Of a stretch of 64,000 nt of DNA, positions 54,310 to 64,000 are shown one piece after another. The stretch spans positions 41,109,239 through 41,173,238 of the forward strand of contig NC_089749.1 in NCBI RefSeq assembly GCF_040412425.1. Direction: 5' to 3'. The DNA is from Macrobrachium rosenbergii. Taxonomy: Eukaryota > Arthropoda > Malacostraca > Decapoda > Palaemonidae. Position 1 is the first letter of the stretch. Each line of letters opens with the position of its first letter. Both the position numbers and the translations under genes were made by a program. The notes beneath the pieces were generated by a model. That model saw only the letters and a program-made list of their open reading frames with translations. It made no database searches and was not told the DNA's origin.

Positions 54310-56488
54310 AGTAATTCTTCAATTATCCAGATTAATAGTGCCAAGGGCCCGTTGGATAATGGCAAAATCCGGATAACAGTTAGTAAAAAATCATCTAGGG
54401 GTGTTTAATGGCAACTGCATAATATTATCATTCCTATTTTACCTTGTCAATACCATATAACTGTAAACACTCAATATGCTTATAAACAACCACCTCACTT
54501 TAAACTGAAAACTATGCAAAAGGCAATCATCTATCTTTTTTTCCACATACATAGCTGTAACAAAATATGCTGCATAAATACTTTAAAAAAATGAAAACCC
54601 CTCTTTCTGTCTCTCTTATAAATGATACAATTCGGTATTGGGTAGCCTACCTGTGTCTAATACAGCCTACCATGGTTTTGTCATCATTAATGTATTTTCA
54701 TACAGCAAATTTCTTATCAGTTGTTCCTATGTTGTATTGCCATACATAGGATACAAAACTTATATGTGTGAACTACATTACTGACCTAAGTTAGGTGTTA
54801 CACTCACAGTAACCATTTGCATAAGTCAAATAGGCTATCACAGATGTATTTAAGATAAAGGTATTGGTAATGAAATTGATATTTTATTAACTGAATCCAT
54901 TTAGTATATTGTACGGTATTATTATCCTGTTATATCACTATCATAATAAATACAACCAACCAATCGTACACCATTTGCATTTGGTCATTTTTACATTCTC
55001 AGGATCAGCTGATTGAGCCTACTAGCGAAAGAATTTGGAGGATAATTTTTTAGTTGTTAGGAAAACGAATGTATTACTGGAGTTATAATTTTCTATGAAT
55101 AAATGTAAAATACATATAAAAAGGTAAACTAGCATACTTTGTTAATATGAAATCCCACAAAATCGCAAAACAGCTGTTTCCCGATTCGTTTGTTTTAAAC
55201 ACATTTGTTGTTTATGTCAGTTCTTTGGTAAGTAGTTGTTAATTAAAGGAGATGGTTATGAAAATTAGATCCATCCATGAAGAGAGGACTACTTTTATTT
55301 TTTTATTTCCATTTACTTAACAAGAAAATGCAATTGCTAAGAAAAGAAGTTATCCTAATGTTATCTGGGGTATGGAAAATACAACTCGCATGATACATGA
55401 GACATGTACTGTATAGATGAAATCATGATTAGGGGACAAAATTTTAAGGGTTGCATGACATGAGAGATCGAATGATACACAAGTATATATGGCATAAATA
55501 ATTTATTTTAATAATTTTGCCCTAACTTGGAAACTATTTGTGTACAAAACCCTGTGTTTACATCTTTAGTACATATGGCATTTCTCAGTGACAACATTTG
55601 TTGTTCTCTCTCTCTCTCTCTCTCTCTCTCGTGTATCTCTTCTTTGCTTTTGTTTTTTGCTTTCTTACAGTACAGTAGTGTACATATCCTTTAATAAAAT
55701 GTGGAAAAATCAAGCATAAAAGCACGAAACAAGCTCTAGCAAGTTCACCAATGTCAGAGAATGAGAATGAGTGTGCACGTACTAACGTACCCTATGCACA
55801 CAATTGAGTTATAAAAATAAAAAAATGAGAAAATACATTAAAAAAATAAACGAGAATAGTATTATTATAAATAAAATGAGAAGGAATGTGTGTTATAGGC
55901 TTCAATGTAATACCTCAGTAATGTTGTTCTCTCTCTCTCTCTCTTCTTCGAGCTTGATGTATTTCATTGCAAGCTACGGTGCAATACTGTACATATCCTT
56001 TAATAGAAGATGAATTAGTATCATTAACATAAAAACATTAAACAAAAAAGCGCTAGCAAGTCACAGTACATGTATACCTAGCCCTCTTCACCCATTCAAC
56101 ACTGCATTCCCATCCCCCTCCCATCGAAACTGCTCCCCAGCTCTACCCACCTTCCAAAACAATCCCTTCTCTGAATGAGTTCCTCTAAACAACCTTACTG
56201 TCCCTCCTCCCCCATGGCATCCAGCCATCAGGCCCACCCCCCAACCTTGGAAACTTTTTGAGGCCTCCCCCACACCACAAAACCCTTTCTCAGTTTGTTT
56301 AAGAATGCAAGCAGTGTTACCAACATTTTCCTGAGGCCGTGCAACATTGCCAACCATCAGAGCATTTTTTTAAAATTTTTTGAAATTTACATGTATCATA
56401 TATCTTTGGGGCCTTGGTCTCTGGTCTGGGTGTATTGGATAATGTCAAGCTCCAGATAATGGCAATCTGGATAATTGAAGGATTACTT
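54310..56488. mobile_element. pogo/Tigger-like DNA element without transposase
   Basis: The left end GTAATTCTTCAATTATCCAG (54311-54330) and the right end, read in reverse complement (GTAATCCTTCAATTATCCAG, about 56486-56467), form terminal inverted repeats. The subterminal words GTTGGATAATGG and ATTGGATAATGT repeat the GGATAAT theme. The 2.2 kb between has no transposase frame. It holds a (TC)n run at 55615-55630, another near 55931, and a minus frame at 56357-56088 of unknown nature. Superfamily call rests on the ATTATCC-type ends. Confidence 0.5.
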
Positions 56489-56716
56489 TAAAAACACATC
56501 TCACTGAGTATTAACTAGATAATCAGTAACTTAAAATGCAGTACCAATCAATATAGCTTATTTACGTGATACTGTAATTTAGTTTTGTTAGGCTTGTCCT
56601 TGTGTTCATTATAAAGCTATGCTAATCTGCAAATGTCAGAAATACTCCTGAAACACAGATTGAGATACAGGCTTGGACATGCTCTTGTTAAAAAAAACTA
56701 ATATACTTGATAACTA

Positions 56717-57338
56717 TGTGAGAGCCCCGACGCTGTCTCTTCCAAACACGTGTGTGTTCGTCGATCGTCATCATCGGAGTCGACAGGACAAAACAGGAGC
56801 GTCTCGTTTTCTTTCTCTACAGGAACGCGATTTCAACCATACAATATTTCCGTCTGTTTCTCCCTAAGCATTGTTGTCTTAATGTATGTACAATCACCAC
56901 TACTTGCATTGCCATGCAAGCATTCTAATCATGTACTCATAATGTTACAACGAATCTTCTGTATCAAACTGTGTGTATGTTTCTGTTTGTGAAGACGCCA
57001 AAGGTCTCTCCATTTCACATTTTATTGTGCTATTGCATTGTATCCATTAATCTGTCTTGAATCTCATGCAAATGGCCATATGTAGAATTTCCTGGCCTTT
57101 CCACTGATGTATGTTTCATCACCGTATGTTAATCATGTCTCTTGATATCGCCATCTGTTTGTCTGCCGACAAACACAGATGTCTGAACCTTTTATCTCTG
57201 TTTTACCTGTCCGTGTGTAGACGCTACATTACCGCTCGCACGCGTCAATAACATCTTCGAAGATTCTGTACATTTATGTTACGGGCTGCTCTAGAAGCAA
57301 GAGCCCGTGCTGGCACAAGGCCAGCTAAATCTAAAACA
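56717..57338 (+). repeat. Possible solo LTR
   Basis: The stretch begins TGTGAGAGCCCC and could end TAAAACA, a TG...CA unit of 622 bp. It is GC-richer and less repetitive than its surroundings and has no coding capacity. ACTA before and ACTG after would be an imperfect 4-bp duplication. There is no second copy in the window, so the call is weak. Confidence 0.25.
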
Positions 57339-57746
57339 ACTGTACATTTATCTCAGTAAGGAACAACCAATAAACCAGTTAACACCCAACCAGTATGTCG
57401 GTCATATCCCAGTCCTTACAACTATTTTAAATACAGTGCCATCCAATATAAGTTATGTATGTGGTATTTTAAAGCAGATTTACTTGCCTAGATCTTGATA
57501 ACATACCTGTCTTATTATTGCAAGACCTCTAGGTTGTGCATACCAAACATATTGTGTATGTTACTTAATCAGATGTCCAAGTCTCACATTTGTATAACCC
57601 ATTTTTATGATATTCATGGTTTTTTTCATGGCAGGATAGAGATTTCGCTTATTAGTTTATGTAATTTAAACTTTCATAATAAAATTTATTATTTGGATAC
57701 TCACCTGCTGTTAAAGTTAGCTTATATCTCTGCTCCGATAGGCGAG

Positions 57747-58148
57747 TCAGCATTCAAGCGTTATCCATGATATGTGGCCCAAATACGGAAATTCATGCAC
57801 AAATTCCAGACAATGATTTCCGAGGAAAATTTGTGGTTCTGCAATATGCTTAAGCGATCTCAGGAGCAGCAACATACACTGGGTCTTGGTTTCGCTGTAT
57901 AGGATATCAAATTCCTCTGCATATTGGCGGCAAGTTTCGATGAGTTGCTGGAGATCTTGCACTGATGGGGAGATAAGAATCATGTCGTCGGCGTAACAGA
58001 GGTTGTTTATTGTTGCTTCGCTGATAGTGGATACGATTGAAAGTGAGTTTAGTTTGACATTCCGGGCATCTGTGTATGCATTAAACAGGTATGGAGAGAG
58101 GATGCGCCCTTGCCGGAGCCCGTTTAGGGAGCCGAAGGTGTACGACAA
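57747..58148 (-). pseudogene. LINE RT palm, C-terminal half
   Basis: The frame shows FGSLNGLRQGRILSPYLFNA (motif B, usually GVRQGxxLSPxLF) and NLCYADDMILISPSVQDLQQ (motif C with both Asp), then the thumb start FPYLGHIS. The frame ends where other DNA begins at about 57747. Motif A is in the frame upstream (58266-58697), from which this is separated by about 120 bp and a shift. Confidence 0.8.
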
Positions 58149-58265
58149 TACGGTACACCATTTGACACAGAATTGCTGTGTGGAGAACTAACAGCATAAA
58201 ATGCCAATTAAATTTAGAGGTGTGCCTCGTTTGTGTAGCTTCAGGAAGAGCTTCAAGTAGTTTAC

Positions 58266-58915
58266 TCAGTCAAATGCTTTTCTCACATCTACATAACATA
58301 GGAAAACAGGAGAGGCTGATGATAGGTAATAGTTCAGCAATTCTTTCAGGATGTAGTTGCAGGTGTCAGTTGAGTGGTTTGCTTTAAAGCCGAACTGGTT
58401 TTCTGTACTGTGTAGAAAGGGGAGAAGTCTCACTAGAAGAACGGACTCAAGAAGTCTCATTAGAAGAACGGACTCAAGAAGTCTCATTAGAAGAACGGAC
58501 TCAAGAAGTCTCATTAGAAGAACGGACTCAAGTATCTTCGACGCAATTGTCGTAGTTGCAATCGAGCAATAATTGCCAAGGTTAACTGCATCCTTTAGCT
58601 TGTTTTTGTTAATGGTATTAAGTGAGCTAAGAGTAGAGAGTCTGGAAGAAACTGGTGAATTATGCAAGCATTGAATAGGGCAGCTAGCAAAATGCAAATT
58701 ATCGGATGGCAGAATTTGAAAGCTTCAGCATTTAGACCATCGCAGCTGGGCGATTTATTATTGGGTAGGTTGTTTATGGCATTGCTGATGTTACCTGGCG
58801 TAATACGATCGGCGAAATGAAACTGAATGTTATCAGTATGGAGGATATCTACATCCCTTTGGGAGTCTTGATCGTTTATGCAATTCAGGATAGTGCTGAA
58901 GTGATCGCCCCACAT
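58266..58915 (-). pseudogene. LINE RT N-terminal half with in-frame tandem repeat
   Basis: 58915-58595 shows NNLPNNKSPSCDGLNAEAFK and LAHLIPLTK. 58697-58266 shows LKDAVNLGNYCSIATTTIAS, then four copies of LLESVLLMR (the last one with V for M), then ENQFGFKANHSTDTC and CYVDVRKAFD (motif A with Asp). The repeat should be a single ILESVLLxRL unit in related RTs, so three units have been added. Because 27 bp is a multiple of three the frame stays open. A shift at about 58600 separates the two frames. Confidence 0.75.
58424..58531 (-). repeat. Four 27-bp tandem units within RT coding sequence
   Basis: Units start at 58424, 58451, 58478 and 58505 (GAAGTCTCATTAGAAGAACG). The first differs by one base (C for T at its tenth position); units two to four are identical. 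It translates in frame to a nine-residue repeat on the minus strand. Confidence 0.95.
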
Positions 58916-59080
58916 TCTTGCGATAGCCTTGTCACCGACAGCTTCTCCTACTCTCTATGATAGTTTTTTAGTTTTGGGATTTAGGGATTGAATGTTTTTC
59001 CAAAGACGAGGGTAATCGCCAGATTCTAATTTTCCAGGCATTGCATCAGCTTTTAGTTGCTATTCATTCAATTGCAGTAC

Positions 59081-59557
59081 TTAACCCTTTGATTACGGCC
59101 GAGATGAGACCTCACACTTACCACAATCCGGAGGGTTTTCAGACGGTAGTCACCCGTAGCATGCTACCAGACGCACGAAATCGTAAACAATCATTGTAAT
59201 AGCGTTTGTATTTGTTGTTTTGCTGCAAATTAACCTGTTTTATTTATATGATAATATTGTGATAGTAGCGATCTGTGATATAGATATTATGCAATTAATG
59301 TAACAACACAAATAAATAAAAATAGGATAAGTACTATATATCGGGGTTTAGTGTTGCCAGAGGTATAAGCACTGCACTGATTGAGGATGACAGTCTTTTT
59401 TTTTTTTTTTTCTCTAATTCTGTTTGAATCCGTAAAGGACAGCTACATCACAGTTGTGTATTATAGTTAAAAATTATTTGTATATTCGTCAGAAAACTAA
59501 TCATAAAGAATGTTCATCATTTTTATGGTTCCGCTTACTATTCCACTAGCTGGGCAA

Positions 59558-59616
<59 letters not shown>

Positions 59617-59785
59617 ATAAAAATTTTTACCTATGATTTATTCCTTCTAATTGTACATCAATAACATTGGAGAGTAAGTAGACACAATCACAATATTGGT
59701 TGCAATATTAACCACATTTCTGGGTAATATTTTTATCAATGATCAAGCACCCAGCTGACAAGGGATACGCAATCTAGAAATTCAG
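59081..59785. other. Unrecognised, with (GA)23
   Basis: No coding motif. (GA)23 microsatellite at 59567-59612. Confidence 0.5.
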
Positions 59786-60230
59786 ATGAATTCTGCAGTG
59801 TTTGAAAAATGGTTTAAAACCCAGCTTCTTCCCAATATAGGGCCATCTGCCATCATAGTGTTGGATAACGCTTCTTATCATTCAGTTCGAATTAATAAAC
59901 CTCCGACAATGTCTGCCAAAAAGGATGAAGTTAAAGACTGGCTAATAAAAAATTAGTAAAGTTGCAAAGACATTCATGTAAAGAAAATGATTACGTGATT
60001 GACAGACTGGCAAGAGATCATGGACATAGTGGTTAGGCTGCCTCCATATCACTGCCAGTATAATGCAACAGAACTGATATGGGCACAGGTGAAATCATAC
60101 GTGGCAAAGAAGAATCATTTTAAAAATCAGACCTGCTTCCTTTGGTCAAAGAAGCAATTGAATCCATATCTTCTGACAACTGGGCTAATGATGTGAGACA
60201 TGCCGAAGATATAAAAAAGAGATGACGCTT
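59786..60230 (+). pseudogene. DDE transposase, C-terminal half, frameshifted
   Basis: A 56-residue frame (59786-59956) gives NSAVFEKWFKTQLLPNIGPS followed by AIIVLDNASYHS, with the second catalytic Asp in VLDNASYHS. After a stop and a shift, the frame around 60010-60196 gives VVRLPPYHCQYNATELIWAQ and VKSYVAKKN, with the third acidic residue as Glu in ATELIW. This is the DDE_3-type fold of the Tc1/mariner superfamily (PPYHxxxNxIExxW). The DNA-binding N-terminus and the first Asp are absent. No inverted repeats were found. The transposase would cut and paste its element; this copy is dead. Confidence 0.75.
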
Positions 60231-60537
60231 CAAGAGATGTTTGCATTGATAAATATATAGATTCTTTTGTTATCGATGTAGCATCCTCTGACGAGGATTC
60301 TTCATAAGTAATGTCTCCTCATACTTCGATTGTAAATAAATTTATTGCTTTCCCTTGTTGTGTGATATCCTGTTGAACACTGAAATTGAAATAAATTGAA
60401 ATATAGATCTGTTTTTTCGACAGAAAGTGGCAGAAATATCTTTAAAAATCTACATATAACAGAAATGCCACAGCAGTGATGAGTATCATATGACAGTGCT
60501 TTAAAAGCACAGGTAAATCTAATACTGTATAAATGTG

Positions 60538-60540
<3 letters not shown>

Positions 60541-60606
<66 letters not shown>

Positions 60607-60629
60607 TATATATAGATATAGATATAGAT

Positions 60630-60672
<43 letters not shown>
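60541..60672. repeat. (TA)n tract with TAGA interruptions
   Basis: Dinucleotide run with a block of TATAGA/TAGATA words at 60601-60632, seen directly. Confidence 0.95.
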
Positions 60673-61116
<444 letters not shown>

Positions 61117-61714
61117 TGACTTCGATAACAGCAAAGGAACAGTAATAAAAACTATAGTAGATGACGTAACTCAAGAACATTGCTCAGTACAGCATCCAAA
61201 TAAACAAAACTGAAAATGAAAGCACATCTAGGTTTCCAAATTTCTTGCATCTATCATTTTCATATATTGAATTTTTTTTTTTCTAAAATTTAAGTGGGAC
61301 AACAAAACTTCATTCAGAACTTTCTATTATAGTACACACGTGCTTGATAACAGGCGCAAACCATGAGAGCTTGAAGTCAGAAGGTTAATGGTCAGTTTAA
61401 GAGGGCAAAGTCTCTTCCTAAAACGGTCGTACTATAGTAACCCCCCCGCCGCCTTTCTTGTTTACTTGCTAACCTTGTTTACTCTTATTCAGTTTTCATC
61501 CTCTGGACTTTACTACTGAAGGTAATCTATTTCTTGTTTTGTCATTGTCATTTTCAATCTTTAAAGCATTTTAATTTTGTAAGCTCTGTTGTCAGTTTTA
61601 ATTAGTGTTTTTGTATCATTTTAGCCAGAAAAGATGGGATATGGGTGATCCTGAAGCGCACCTATTAATAAATATATCAATGATGAGCTGACTGTTCTTC
61701 CTATCCATTACTCC
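61117..61714. other. Unrecognised
   Basis: AT-rich, no motif. A C-rich run at 61441-61452. Confidence 0.4.
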
Positions 61715-61717
61715 TAC

Positions 61718-61756
61718 TATATATATGCATATATGTATATATGTATATATATATGT

Positions 61757-61806
<50 letters not shown>

Positions 61807-61815
61807 TTATATATA

Positions 61816-61887
<72 letters not shown>
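61718..61887. repeat. (TA)n tract with TATG interruptions
   Basis: Impure at its left part (GTATATATATATG words), pure on the right. The apparent ORFs here are translations of the dinucleotide. Confidence 0.95.
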
Positions 61888-61888
<1 letters not shown>

Positions 61889-62012
61889 TTCTATCTATGC
61901 ATCTATCTCTGTGTCTAACTATCTGTTAATACACACACTAACACACACATATATGTATACATACGTATATATTAACTTTATCACATACACAATTGTTCTG
62001 TGCATTAACTAA

Positions 62013-62235
<223 letters not shown>

Positions 62236-62504
62236 CAAAAGGAAGCAGTAGGAAAGGCATCCTCATCATCTACAGTTTATTTTCAATGCCGACGTTTCAT
62301 GACGAATTCCAAGTCGCATTTTCAAGGCTATAAAATATAATATAATTTGCGAACATCAATAACAAATTAATGCAATGGCAACAGCTCTTTATGTAGTAAA
62401 AATATTTAAAAACAAAACACCTCATTCCAAGACAAGTCAATAATGAGTAAAAGGAATTCACTAAAATCTTAAAACAACCTACCTATATGAAAGAAAGAAC
62501 AAGA

Positions 62505-63056
62505 CTAACATAAATAAGTACAAACAGAGTGAGGAAAACCAGTTGCCCAAACTAGGCTATAAACAATTTCACTGAGGACGATTGAGTATTTAACGACGGC
62601 ACAGTCTTCCTGATAATTATGGATTCTAGGATGGTTAAGTCGTTGTTGTTCTGCACTCGGCCTAGGATGGAAAAAATCCTTGCTGTCAATATAAGTTTTA
62701 CATAATTTTGAATGATTTCGTATATTTGATTGCTCAGGATTAGATAACCTGCTACCTGTTCTATGACTTATGCCCCTGTGGGAATCTATGTGGACCTTCA
62801 ACAGCCTCCTCGTGCATCCCACATATGTATATCCCGTGATCACATCCCGGCAAGTGTACTTGTAAACAACGCTGGACGAAAACAGAGGACTGAGCCGGTC
62901 TTTGACTCTGAACAGAGACCCTATTGTAAAGGGATTTTCGGGATGATTTTCAGGTTTAAAGCTGGAAAACTCTTTTTGAATAATGGCTGTGCATTTTCTC
63001 CTAAAAGTATCATCATGCACGAAAGGGAAACTTGCATACATCTTTAGTTTCGGCAC
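62505..63056 (-). pseudogene. Penelope-like GIY-YIG endonuclease region
   Basis: A 183-codon open frame. It contains SPLFSSSVVYKYTCRD, then GYTYVGCTRRLLKVHIDSHR, in which Y-V-G replaces the YIG half of the motif, with the conserved R and H downstream. GISHRTGSRL and SNIRNHSKLC follow. The second Cys of the usual CxxC after YKYTC is missing. The GIY-YIG domain nicks target DNA in this family. The frame is open, but it is separated from the RT by a shift, so the polyprotein is broken. Confidence 0.8.
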
Positions 63057-63098
63057 AGTCGATTCAGGTGTTGCCGGGTCATTTTCTGTAGTAGCAGT

Positions 63099-63733
63099 TT
63101 ATTTAGGGATCTGAAAAAGTCGTGATGGAAAACAATTATTATTGAAATATTTCACTAAAAAGGATATCTCATCGTGGAAACTCTTCCAGTTTGACGAGTG
63201 GGTGTAAGCCCTATGGAGGAGGGTTAAAATAGAGTTCAGTTTCAAATGAAAGAAACACGAACTATAAAAATTCATTCCCAAACCAGTAAATGTATTTTTC
63301 TATACACACCTGTGTAAAAACCTGAGTCACCTCTGGAAATAATAAGATCAAGGAAGGGGAGTTTGTTATTTACCTCCTTCTCCATAGCGAACCTTATGTT
63401 TGGATGTTGTCGGATGACGAACTCCAGAAAGGACTCTGCATGACATTCATGACGAAATAGGGAGAACGTGTCGTCAACATATCTTCGATAAAATAGAGGG
63501 CGGAACCTAATGGGACATTCTTCTATTATGCGCTCCTCCAGGGAGCACATGAAGATGTTAGCAAAAATTGGACCAAGTGGTGATCCAATGGCCATCCCTT
63601 CAGTTTGTTTATACAAACTGAAGGCAAAGGTCGTGTCCAGCACGGCCAGCTCTAAAAGTTGTTTAAAAAATGTTCTACTAAAATTATTAAAAATTGCATC
63701 TTCATCAGTAAAAAGTTTGCTTAATATTATCTC

Positions 63734-63735
<2 letters not shown>
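63099..63735 (-). pseudogene. Penelope-like reverse transcriptase, C-terminal half
   Basis: The frame 63643-63272 shows FSLYKQTEGMAIGSPLGPIF (motif B), FYRRYVDDTFSLF (motif C with both Asp), and NNKLPFLDLIISR. An open stretch upstream (to about 63735) reads FTDEDAIFNNFSRTFFKQLL in frame. After a shift, 63281-63099 gives KLNSILTLLHRAYTHSSNWK and FPSRLF, the thumb block. Motif A is outside the preserved part. The enzyme family uses target-primed reverse transcription. Confidence 0.85.

Positions 63736-63793
<58 letters not shown>
63736..63793. repeat. (ATT)n microsatellite
   Basis: Trinucleotide run at the 5' break of the Penelope-like element. Confidence 0.95.
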
Positions 63794-63796
63794 GGA

Positions 63797-63864
63797 GAAG
63801 CAATTCCACAGTTATGTATATGTACATATATTTAAAGATAAATATACAACTGTGGATTTGCTTC
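63797..63864. repeat. Inverted repeat beside the (ATT)n tract
   Basis: 63797-63813 (GAAGCAATTCCACAGTT) and 63848-63864 (AACTGTGGATTTGCTTC) are complementary at 16 of 17 positions around an AT-rich 34-base centre. Confidence 0.75.
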
Positions 63865-63921
63865 TTCATTTTAAGACTCATGCTACTATGAGTATTTTTT
63901 TATTACTATTATTTTTTTTTT

Positions 63922-64000
63922 TAGAATATGAATCCAATTCATACAGGACAAGCATACAGGGACCATTGACTTGAAATACAAGCCTCCAAAGTATATGATA
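63922..64000 (+). repeat. Start of a dispersed repeat, cut by the window edge
   Basis: GGGACCATTGACTTGAAATA and CAAGCCTCCAAAGTATATG match 40360-40420 (GAGCCACTGATTTGAAATTC and following) in the same orientation. Confidence 0.6.

Larger units (their letters stand above)
57747..59080 (-). mobile_element. LINE fragment (RT)
   Basis: Minus-strand frames 58915-58595, 58697-58266 and 58148-57747 run from the endonuclease-RT linker into the RT palm. The region just upstream (to about 59080) reads DYPRLWKNIQSLNPKTKKLS in the minus frame and belongs to the same ORF. Both ends are truncated. A 27-bp tandem repeat sits inside the RT fingers. Confidence 0.8.

Noticed and set aside
56088..56357. Gly-rich minus frame as a gene
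   Set aside because: It lies inside the pogo/Tigger-like element, lacks a motif, and its composition follows the C-rich plus strand.

Overview
This is eukaryotic, repeat-dominated DNA. The composition is AT-rich with many homopolymers. Almost every recognisable coding stretch is retrotransposon debris, and one gene with spliced exons can be made out. The mix is several DIRS-type tyrosine-recombinase retrotransposons, Ty3/gypsy, I-type and other LINEs, a Penelope-like element with a GIY-YIG domain, a tRNA-headed SINE, pogo/Tigger-like DNA elements and very long (TA)n tracts. That mix fits an arthropod, most likely a decapod crustacean. The species call is inference: no rRNA, mitochondrial or other marker gene is present.

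Host gene. Two exons on the minus strand, 20884-20525 (start codon at 20845) and 6148-5908, join in phase 0 across a 14.4 kb intron. They encode an N-terminal acidic region followed by a C2H2 zinc finger. The second exon carries two apparent frameshifts, both at A-rich runs. No further coding exon is visible; the gene probably continues left of the window.

The intron is a nest of elements. An old DIRS-type element (6808-20289) has recognisable inverted terminal repeats. It was invaded by a small MITE (about 7.33-7.57 kb), a Ty3/gypsy pol fragment (7.69-9.83 kb), an I-type LINE (10.3-12.5 kb) and, inside its right terminal repeat, a younger 6,622-bp DIRS element (13615-20236). The ends of the younger element can be fixed to the base, because its internal complementary region copies both termini.

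Other DIRS material. A plus-strand element enters from the left edge and ends at 5472. A minus-strand element at 23568-29486 has lost the recombinase catalytic domain. A fragment of a different family lies at 29715-31720. A complete-ended but internally deleted relative lies at 32492-36842, and a remnant at about 39.85-41.75 kb. At least seven DIRS-type units therefore lie in the first 42 kb.

Right half. A decayed Ty3/gypsy element with two LTRs occupies 44986-50117, with a second diverged copy of its 3' end at 51.56-52.10 kb. It is followed by a LINE fragment, a full SINE, a 2.2-kb pogo/Tigger-like element (54.3-56.5 kb), a possible solo LTR (56.7-57.3 kb), a LINE with an in-frame 27-bp repeat (57.7-59.1 kb), a broken DDE transposase (59.8-60.2 kb), (TA)n tracts with long inverted arms, and a Penelope-like element (62.2-63.7 kb) reaching the right edge. 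I see no CRISPR array, operon or bacterial feature. All transposon ORFs are broken or truncated, so none looks autonomous.
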